Of a stretch of 5,194 bases of DNA, positions 1 through 5,194 are shown piece by piece. Origin of the DNA: JAAXKN01 sp050258415 (GTDB lineage: Bacteria > Bacteroidota > Ignavibacteria > Ignavibacteriales > SURF-24); contig JBLMYS010000206.1 of NCBI GenBank assembly GCA_050258415.1, positions 1 through 5,194 on the forward strand, given 5' to 3'. The notes beneath the pieces are model-generated. The model was not told the DNA's origin, searched no databases, and saw nothing but the letters and a program-made list of their open reading frames with translations. The position numbers and the translations under genes were made by a program. Position 1 is the first letter of the stretch. Every line of letters begins with the position of its first letter.

Positions 1-111
1 AATTACAACCTGGTTATACAAGGGGGAATAAAATCATACTACTCTTTGAGTAACAACGGAAAAGTAAACCGTTTACAAGAATACCGAAAATATTGGTGGA
101 AAACAAGATAA
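1..111 (+). CDS. 3' end of an unidentified plus-strand gene (36 codons visible)
   Basis: The frame beginning at base 1 is open for 36 codons and ends at TAA (109-111). The other two plus frames are interrupted within about 50 bases, and the one minus-strand frame I read across it also stops early. The visible tail is basic and aromatic-rich and ends in YWWKTR. No domain can be recognised from so short a piece, and no start is visible because the gene would begin left of the window. If real, it converges on the metalloprotease gene, with the terminator hairpin at 161-194 between the two stop codons. A chance open frame of this length is possible in AT-rich DNA, so confidence is moderate to low. 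Confidence 0.42.
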   Translation, partial: NYNLVIQGGIKSYYSLSNNGKVNRLQEYRKYWWKTR

Positions 112-160
112 ACTTTAGTCCCTGCTCTCTTTATAAAAGTTGAAGAAATTCCCCAAGCTT

Positions 161-194
161 AAAAAAGGGCAGAAGCCCCGAAAAGACCTCTGCC
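161..194 (-). terminator. Intrinsic terminator of the lipoprotein-protease pair
   Basis: Read on the minus strand, GGCAGAGGTC (plus 185-194) pairs with GGCTTCTGCC (plus 168-177) to give a 10-bp stem with two G-U pairs and a 7-base loop. One further base follows the stem and then six T residues (plus A161-A166). The hairpin begins about 25 bases after the protease stop codon. On the plus strand the stem has mismatches at the corresponding wobble positions and no clean T run follows, so it would serve the left-hand plus-strand gene only weakly. Confidence 0.78.
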
Positions 195-218
195 TTAAAT
201 TATTTCTAAAAGCCCAAA

Positions 219-3200
219 TTACTTAAGCAGAATCATCTTACTGCTCTTGACGAAGTCATTTGCCCTTATTTCATAGATATAGGTTCCACTTGGGAGATTT
301 GAAGCATTAAATTCCACTGAATACCTTCCCTGCTCCTTATATTCATTTACAAGAGTTGTAACTTCTTTACCCAGCATATCATAGACTTTAAGCATGACCT
401 TTGATGCCTGCGGGATCTGATAATTCATGACGGTTGTCGGGTTGAAAGGATTAGGGTAATTCTGGCTTAAGCCGTATTCCGTTACAGGCTTCACGTCAGA
501 ATAATTTACTTCAATAAAGCCGTTCTTTTTAAGACTATTGCCGGTTGAATAAGTCTTTGCAATCGTACTTACCAGGCCCGAAGCATCAGTAAGAGACACA
601 TCCGAACTTATTCTCAGTTTAACTGTCCTGTTCCCTATTCCCTTTAAGAGAAGTTTGTAGTATTCAGGCCTTTTCTTATTCACGTCCTTATTGGAATAGC
701 TTACGCTAGCAAGACTCTTCAGTACTTCTGATGAGGTGGCATCAACAAGCTCAAGCGAGAGCTTTACCACTTCACCGTCTTTAAGGCCCAGGAGAACCTT
801 GGCTGAATCGCTTGTAAAATACGAATATGAGTATGTAAGCTCTGAATTGTCACCGACGCTGAAAGCTCTGGTTTCTACTACATTCATCTGTTCTATGGCT
901 GAATCACTTTCTTCAGTGAAATCCACCTGGCTTCCATCCAGCCTTACATCCTTCAGATTAAAACTGTATCCCAGGCCATCTTTTGTAATGTTTAGCCCTC
1001 TTCCTGAAACGGTTTCAGTATTCGTCTTGCCCAGAACTGAGATGGCACTTGAGCTTGTAAAGTAGTATGGAAGGCTCTCGTTATGAAAACCGGTAATGAA
1101 ACTGCTGTTAAAGTCGTGGCCTCCTTTTACCTGTACGTAGCTTCCGGAGTTATCGGTGTAGCGCACCGAGGAAAGATTTGTGCTTTTAACGTATCTTATG
1201 TCGCCGTAGTCATCACCATAGCCCATTATGTAGCCTGAAGTTCCAACTTTATCCAGACTTACCGATACCACATTGTTGCCTGAAGTACCGTATGTGTAAA
1301 CGCTTCCCCAGGAGAAGCTGCCATCTTTACTTCTAAATAGAGCGTCCTGCAAGTAAGTCACAACGCGGTCATATCCTATCCAGCTTACCTTGGGAAGGCC
1401 TCCAAAGAGTGTAATTGAAGGATTTATGTTTACATAGTAGCCACTCCCCTGTGAGACCTCATAGCCGTTTGAAAGGCTTATCGTGTTGTCGCTGTTAAGA
1501 TCCAGTCTGAGGTAACAAATCCTGCTGTCACCGCCACCTAAATCCTCCTGGTAGGCAAGGTGGAACTGGTTCGGGTCTGTTAAAGTCTTTGAAGCCACAA
1601 TAGCAGGATTTGAGCAGTTTTCCGTATTAGGAATGATCCTTGGTAAATCACTCCAGGTAACCGTATGGTCAAGGTTAATCGTTCCCACCCTGTAGTAAAG
1701 GCCTGCAGGATCGAAATAATCCATGTATGGCTGGCGCCATACGGCAATTATTTTAGAATTCGTCTCGTTCTGTTTTATTGATATTACAGGTTGAAAGTCG
1801 TAATTATTAAAGGGGAGGTCATTTGATACGGTAACAGTATTCCTGAACGTATTTTCAAAATTGATGGTTAACATTACCTTATTAGTACCACTGGCAGCAT
1901 TATTTATATAATAAACAATATACTCATACGGATAAGGACCATCCGGAATTTCAACTGACGGGCTGTGGGCTACTGCAGTTCCGCTTATTGGATTATATGG
2001 AGAAAAAGTCCATGTCTTCCCATTATCAGTTGAGCTTTCCATCCAGATTTTATTCATGCTCTCATAGATTTTGTGTGACCAGTCTCCATAAATATGCACC
2101 AGTTTTCTCTGCCCGTTGTTTTTAATGGCATCCTGGTTATTTGAATTGTTTATCAATTTATAATTACTCGTTACTGAACCATTTCCCGTAGGTGTAAATG
2201 TACCATCATTATTCAAAACTACTTTATCAAATTTATCCATACCAAAATACTCGTATATGCGAGTTCCTATTGTTTTTGTTGATGGGAAATTAAATGTAAA
2301 AGGATCATATTGGTAAAGGTCTTGAGCGCTCGTGTTTAGGATTGTATTTCCATCAAATTCTGTTTGTGCTATCATGTTTACATTTACCTTAGATCTGTAA
2401 ATAGCTGTATATGAACCCGAGGTCACTTGTGTGCTTAATAATGGAGAAAATCCTAATGGGAAATTATTGTCTCTTAACCACCCCCCGTTACTATATGGGT
2501 TGAATTTTCTTTGAATTCCGTTGTAGTTCTGGTCCTTTGCCTCAAATTTATGAGTTTCACCCGCAACAAACGGAAATTTCTGACCCTTATTTGGAAGATT
2601 ATCTGTCAGATAATCATGATCATCTACACTTACAATGCCTCCACCAACAGAAAAAGTTTTATCCGGATTTTCAAAATTATTTTGTACTGTTACAATCGCA
2701 TTATATATCTCATGTATTCCATTTTTATCATCCTGGCTTAATGTACGAGTCGGTTGGCCCTCTTCTTCATACATGACTGATGAGGTCTGGTTGCTGTGGC
2801 AAAGTCCAAAAGTATGCCCTATTTCATGGATTAAAGTGTGGACAAGGTCTATTGGATCCTTTGGTAGCGGAGTAACATTAAAATCGAGCACAAAATTTTT
2901 ATAATTAAGTAAAATTAGGCCATTGCAAGTCATGGGCGGTGGCCAACTTAGTGCCACAGCAAACGATTCACCACCAATGGCTGTGCAAAATTCGGCGTAA
3001 GTAGCAGCATGAATTTTTAAGAAAGCCTCATTTTCATTAGATACTTCCTCACATGTAAATGGGACCTCATTACTCCATGTATTAAATGCCATAAGGAACC
3101 CGGTCCTCAGTACATCATAAGAAACATGTTCATTTCTTCCTATAAAATATTTTAGATGCGTTTTAGATAAATGCGTTCCCCCAAGTGTATAACGTGAAGA

Positions 3201-3323
3201 GGGTTTATTAAAGCAGGGACTATGAGAATTATCATCACAATACTCATATTGTGAATATAAATTCAAGGGAACTAAGAATAAGGAAAAGAGTAATAAAAGC
3301 ATAAGTTTTTGAAAAGTTTTCAT
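219..3323 (-). CDS. Secreted matrixin-family (M10-type) zinc metalloprotease with Asp-box region and T9SS sorting domain
   Basis: This is a predicted zinc endopeptidase exported by Sec and then by the type IX secretion system. Residues 1 to about 24 form a signal peptide (basic start, Leu/Phe-rich core, likely cleavage near YSQ). Residues ~38-208 match a matrixin catalytic domain: an AFNTWS segment at 79-84, the zinc site HEIGHTFGLCH at 166-176 (ligands H166, H170, H176; catalytic E167), a Met-turn at SSVMY (M184), and the family's closing LSQDDKNGIHEIYN segment. No conventional propeptide is present. Residues ~400-760 resemble a sialidase-like propeller, with a perfect Asp-box STDNGKTW at 431-438 and a degenerate one at 665-672. 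Residues ~760-945 are beta-rich and unassigned. Residues ~951-1034 are a type A T9SS sorting domain (LSQNYPNPFNPTT, YDMLGKEV, LPSGTYIYEI, final MILLK). The start is chosen because the signal peptide follows it directly. It lies 39 bases after the lipoprotein stop codon. The protease substrate cannot be deduced. Confidence 0.93.
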   Translation of the reverse strand: MKTFQKLMLLLLFSLFLVPLNLYSQYEYCDDNSHSPCFNKPSSRYTLGGTHLSKTHLKYFIGRNEHVSYDVLRTGFLMAFNTWSNEVPFTCEEVSNENEAFLKIHAATYAEFCTAIGGESFAVALSWPPPMTCNGLILLNYKNFVLDFNVTPLPKDPIDLVHTLIHEIGHTFGLCHSNQTSSVMYEEEGQPTRTLSQDDKNGIHEIYNAIVTVQNNFENPDKTFSVGGGIVSVDDHDYLTDNLPNKGQKFPFVAGETHKFEAKDQNYNGIQRKFNPYSNGGWLRDNNFPLGFSPLLSTQVTSGSYTAIYRSKVNVNMIAQTEFDGNTILNTSAQDLYQYDPFTFNFPSTKTIGTRIYEYFGMDKFDKVVLNNDGTFTPTGNGSVTSNYKLINNSNNQDAIKNNGQRKLVHIYGDWSHKIYESMNKIWMESSTDNGKTWTFSPYNPISGTAVAHSPSVEIPDGPYPYEYIVYYINNAASGTNKVMLTINFENTFRNTVTVSNDLPFNNYDFQPVISIKQNETNSKIIAVWRQPYMDYFDPAGLYYRVGTINLDHTVTWSDLPRIIPNTENCSNPAIVASKTLTDPNQFHLAYQEDLGGGDSRICYLRLDLNSDNTISLSNGYEVSQGSGYYVNINPSITLFGGLPKVSWIGYDRVVTYLQDALFRSKDGSFSWGSVYTYGTSGNNVVSVSLDKVGTSGYIMGYGDDYGDIRYVKSTNLSSVRYTDNSGSYVQVKGGHDFNSSFITGFHNESLPYYFTSSSAISVLGKTNTETVSGRGLNITKDGLGYSFNLKDVRLDGSQVDFTEESDSAIEQMNVVETRAFSVGDNSELTYSYSYFTSDSAKVLLGLKDGEVVKLSLELVDATSSEVLKSLASVSYSNKDVNKKRPEYYKLLLKGIGNRTVKLRISSDVSLTDASGLVSTIAKTYSTGNSLKKNGFIEVNYSDVKPVTEYGLSQNYPNPFNPTTVMNYQIPQASKVMLKVYDMLGKEVTTLVNEYKEQGRYSVEFNASNLPSGTYIYEIRANDFVKSSKMILLK

Positions 3324-3327
3324 GGTG

Positions 3328-3332
3328 CCCTC
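3328..3332 (-). promoter_or_regulatory. Possible weak ribosome binding site of the protease gene
   Basis: GAGGG on the minus strand lies four bases upstream of the protease ATG in an otherwise A/T-rich 39-base spacer. The spacing is slightly short for a Shine-Dalgarno element. The lipoprotein gene has no comparable sequence ahead of its ATG, so this may be coincidental. It is listed because it supports the ATG at 3323. Confidence 0.35.
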
Positions 3333-3362
3333 AATTTGTTTTTAGAAATGATTGAATCTATT

Positions 3363-4427
3363 TTACCTTCCGTGGTAAACTACTCCATGATTACAGTCGC
3401 AAACAACTATTTCATTTCCGTCTGTCCAAAATCCATAGAAACCTGCATCATAGGGAACGGGTTTTGAAGTGCCGGAGATTTTAACCTCCTTCCAGTCAAT
3501 CCCGTTAAAATTGTAGAGGCTTGAAGGATAACCATAAGTCCAAATATTATTCTGATTGCAGAAAAATGAATTTCCGAAACTCTTATCTGATTCAATCTCC
3601 TTCTTCCATGTTTTTATATTTATAGAGCTATTATTAACCTCAGCTGAAACAATTCTATTAAATCCAAAAGAATAGATTTTATTTCCCAATTGAATAATTC
3701 CACTATGGCCAAAAGTCCCGGTAAAAGCATCAGTTGAATCCATTGTAATAAATTTTTCATTAACCAGCTTCTGCAAATACAACATATTTTGTCCGACATG
3801 ATTAGATACGGCGTATAAAACGCCTCCAATTAATCCCAGCTTAAAAACCACTGTCCTTGGAGTGCCGATATTGTACCTTGTCCATGTGCCATGATTGTAA
3901 TGCGTAACCATGTTTTCTGCCGCGATCCAGAAATCATCCTTCGCAATTCCAAGTATGTCGTAGCTGCCTACGGACATGGTTGAAACCATAGGGACTTCAC
4001 TCCACTTAGTCCCGTCAAAGTGAAGGACGTATGGGTCGGGATCCTGACCTGAACTGTAAAGCCTTAGTCCAATAGCCCAGACATCGTTCTTTGCTGTTCC
4101 CCAGAGGTTTCCGACTTCTCTTGATCCCTTGCCGTAGGAAGTAAGGGGAGAGTTCTCAGTTGCTCTTTCCCACACCTTCCCGTCATAGTGCCACAGGCAG
4201 TCACGCACGTCAGGGGAATAGCTGGCTCCCCAGATGTCATCAGGAGCGCTGCCCCAAATGGATTTTAAATCGATGCTTCCCGGAAGAACCCCGTAATCAA
4301 CGCTGTCTATGCTCCAGAGGAAGTCACGCTTTCCGGGTTCAAGTTTGCTTTCCATGGGGCTGCCTTTTTTACAGCTAAGGTTCAGAAAGGCTGTGATAAA
4401 AAGTGAAAGAAGAAAGATCTTTTTCAT
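3363..4427 (-). CDS. Beta-propeller-like outer-membrane lipoprotein
   Basis: A 354-residue predicted lipoprotein. The amino end is a short hydrophobic lipoprotein signal with C19 in the context FLNLSC, followed by KKGSPMES. The +2 to +5 residues carry no acidic cluster like the Bacteroidota surface-export signal, so a periplasm-facing position is as likely as a surface one. The rest is repeats of the form (I/L)(W/L)G-S/T/I-A-x-(D/N)D-x-W followed by (H/N)-(Y/F)-(D/N)-x-G-x-x-W. Clear copies are at ~57-86, 108-142 and 158-182, a later one is at ~288-312, and degenerate ones are near 197-208, 244-255 and 330-344. The anchor aromatics are spaced about 38-51 residues apart, which fits a propeller of about seven blades. 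No catalytic motif is visible, so a binding or scaffold role is inference. It is the first gene of a probable two-gene operon. The leader before ATG is A/T-rich with no Shine-Dalgarno sequence. Confidence 0.88.
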   Translation of the reverse strand: MKKIFLLSLFITAFLNLSCKKGSPMESKLEPGKRDFLWSIDSVDYGVLPGSIDLKSIWGSAPDDIWGASYSPDVRDCLWHYDGKVWERATENSPLTSYGKGSREVGNLWGTAKNDVWAIGLRLYSSGQDPDPYVLHFDGTKWSEVPMVSTMSVGSYDILGIAKDDFWIAAENMVTHYNHGTWTRYNIGTPRTVVFKLGLIGGVLYAVSNHVGQNMLYLQKLVNEKFITMDSTDAFTGTFGHSGIIQLGNKIYSFGFNRIVSAEVNNSSINIKTWKKEIESDKSFGNSFFCNQNNIWTYGYPSSLYNFNGIDWKEVKISGTSKPVPYDAGFYGFWTDGNEIVVCDCNHGVVYHGR

Positions 4428-4470
4428 TGTATTATTTTATTATTTAATTATGTTTAATCATCTACAAAAC

Positions 4471-4487
4471 TTGTAATAGTTTTACAA
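4471..4487. repeat. Perfect inverted repeat TTGTAA-N5-TTACAA, candidate operator
   Basis: Two 6-base arms (4471-4476 and 4482-4487) are exact reverse complements around a 5-base centre, about 44-60 bases upstream of the lipoprotein ATG. A second dyad, AAAACT-N6-AGTTTT (4466-4471 and 4478-4483), overlaps it. The position fits an operator or activator site for the lipoprotein-protease operon, but short dyads are common in AT-rich DNA and no cognate regulator is visible in the window. Confidence 0.35.
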
Positions 4488-4870
4488 ATTAAAGAGATTA
4501 ATACTTTTATTAGCTCTTGTTAAAATTTATTTCACAATCCCCAATCAGAGATACTGTTTATTTTAATTATCACTTCTGACTTTAGATTCCCTTGAAAACG
4601 CTACAAGAACAAAAAGTATATAAAGATTATCACAATTTTCTGTGGGCTTGAATTTTTTTTTTAGTTGATTCTTGTGAGTGGGATACAGTGGTGTGTAAAA
4701 TATGTGTCATAATATTTATTGCTGCCGTATTCATTTGGGACTCCAACAGAGCTCCTTTTGGCTTTAGCTAAGAGAATTTATATTGCGTAATGATTAATGT
4801 CAAGTATTATTTATTACTTTAAATGTAAAATCCCGAAATAATGTTGATTAAAACTAACACAATCCGATGG

Positions 4871-4902
4871 GAATTAATAAATTCTGATACATCAGTGGAA
4901 TT
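4871..4902. repeat. Cluster of short dyads (GAATT/AATTC and CTGAT-AC-ATCAG)
   Basis: GAATT (4871-4875) and AATTC (4880-4884) form an inverted repeat with a 4-base spacer. It runs into the palindrome CTGATACATCAG (4884-4895), and a third GAATT follows at 4898-4902. The structure is too short to be a strong RNA hairpin. It could be a protein-binding site or chance. It lies about 160 bases upstream of the right-edge gene. Confidence 0.3.
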
Positions 4903-5013
4903 GTACAGGATAGGGTGAAGTGAATAAAATTAGAAAAATGAAAATAATATTCCCTGAAAACGAATAATTAACAAAAAAAGTCAAACATTAATGCAAAAAA
5001 TTCACAAATAATC

Positions 5014-5042
5014 TTGACAAAACGGATTCGAGGTCATATATT
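5014..5042 (+). promoter_or_regulatory. Near-consensus sigma-70 promoter for the right-edge gene
   Basis: TTGACA (5014-5019) is a perfect -35 hexamer. A 17-base spacer, the optimal length, leads to TATATT (5037-5042), five of six matches to the -10 consensus. Transcription would begin near 5049-5050, giving a leader of only about 13 bases before the ATG at 5063. That leader is A/T-rich and has no Shine-Dalgarno sequence. Confidence 0.65.
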
Positions 5043-5062
5043 GCAATCAACAATTAAAATTT

Positions 5063-5194
5063 ATGAAAGACATAACAACAAATATAACCATAGAAAAAGC
5101 CGCCGTGATGCACGGAAGCGTGGGTTATGTCTGGCCAGGTACTTCAATCAATAACATTTCTTTAGAAATTCTCCTCCTAGGGATTAGCATTATT
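5063..5194 (+). CDS. 5' end of an unidentified plus-strand gene, cut by window end
   Basis: ATG at 5063 opens a frame that stays open for all 44 codons to the window edge. The other plus frames and the minus-strand frames are interrupted or show no start signal. The peptide begins MKDITTNITIEK, continues through a VMHGSVGYVWPGT segment, and becomes hydrophobic from about residue 34 (ISLEILLLGISII), possibly the start of a membrane segment. It does not begin with a classical signal peptide. I do not recognise the family. Support comes from the strong promoter just upstream and from the rise in GC content where the frame begins, relative to the AT-rich spacer. Confidence 0.5.
   Translation, partial: MKDITTNITIEKAAVMHGSVGYVWPGTSINNISLEILLLGISII

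Larger units (their letters stand above)
4428..5062. other. AT-rich divergent intergenic region, no gene recognised
   Basis: About 635 bases separate the divergent lipoprotein gene and the right-edge plus-strand gene. No frame is long enough to support a protein. The longest plausible one seen is 26 codons at 4841-4918, with no start signal. A run of ten T residues lies at 4653-4662. The palindrome TTAGCTAA is at 4764-4771, and other dyads are listed separately. The promoter of the minus-strand pair must lie here, but no minus-strand -35/-10 pair is convincing. A weak candidate is TTACAA-18-CATAAT within about 60 bases of the lipoprotein start. No tRNA, rRNA or known riboswitch pattern was recognised. 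Confidence 0.6.

Noticed and set aside
736..1065. Plus-strand open frame of 109 codons
   Set aside because: It lies entirely antisense to the well-supported protease gene, has low-complexity Ser/Thr/Leu composition, and shows no start signal or domain.
2511..2904. Three overlapping plus-strand open frames
   Set aside because: All are antisense to the matrixin catalytic domain, overlap each other in different frames, and have no recognisable features.
3407..3829. Two minus-strand frames inside the lipoprotein gene
   Set aside because: They are out-of-frame shadows of the lipoprotein coding sequence with no independent start signal.
4160..4378. Plus-strand open frame of 72 codons
   Set aside because: It is antisense to the repeat-bearing start of the lipoprotein gene. 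Its openness follows from the GC-richer codons there.
4428..4500. Minus-strand promoter TTACAA-18-CATAAT for the lipoprotein operon
   Set aside because: Only three of six bases match at -35 and the spacer is one base longer than optimal. In sequence this AT-rich it is not separable from chance.
4631..4662. Possible plus-strand terminator (CACA/TGTG hairpin then T10)
   Set aside because: The stem is only four base pairs and is separated from the T run by about eight bases. No plus-strand gene precedes it.
4841..4918. Small plus-strand open frame of 26 codons including the stop
   Set aside because: It has no promoter or ribosome binding site, an in-frame stop just upstream, and no recognisable peptide features.

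Overview
The window looks like a chromosomal stretch from a bacterium that uses the type IX secretion system (T9SS). It is most likely from the Ignavibacteria or a related part of the Bacteroidota/Chlorobiota group. Three things suggest this: the carboxy-terminal T9SS sorting domain with its YPNPFNPTT motif, translation starts in A/T-rich leaders with little or no Shine-Dalgarno sequence, and moderate GC. The taxon is an inference from sequence style, not a database match.

Layout from left to right. Positions 1-111 hold what looks like the 3' end of a plus-strand gene that begins outside the window. It converges on a minus-strand pair, with a strong intrinsic terminator (161-194) serving the minus-strand pair. 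The pair reads right to left: a predicted outer-membrane lipoprotein built of beta-propeller repeats (4427-3363), then after 39 bases a 1034-residue secreted matrixin-type zinc metalloprotease (3323-219) with a sialidase-like Asp-box region and a T9SS sorting domain. An AT-rich intergenic stretch of about 635 bases (4428-5062) follows. It holds short dyad repeats but no convincing gene. At the right edge a near-consensus sigma-70 promoter (5014-5042) precedes the first 44 codons of a divergent plus-strand gene cut by the window end.

Working picture (inference): the lipoprotein and the protease are co-transcribed from the intergenic region and both act at or outside the outer membrane. The lipoprotein would be anchored there as a propeller-type binding or scaffold protein. 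The protease would be exported through Sec and then T9SS, and either attached to the cell surface or released. No CRISPR array, tRNA, rRNA or insertion sequence was recognised. The points most worth attention are the protease architecture, its cysteine pattern, and a low-GC island that spans the junction of the two genes.
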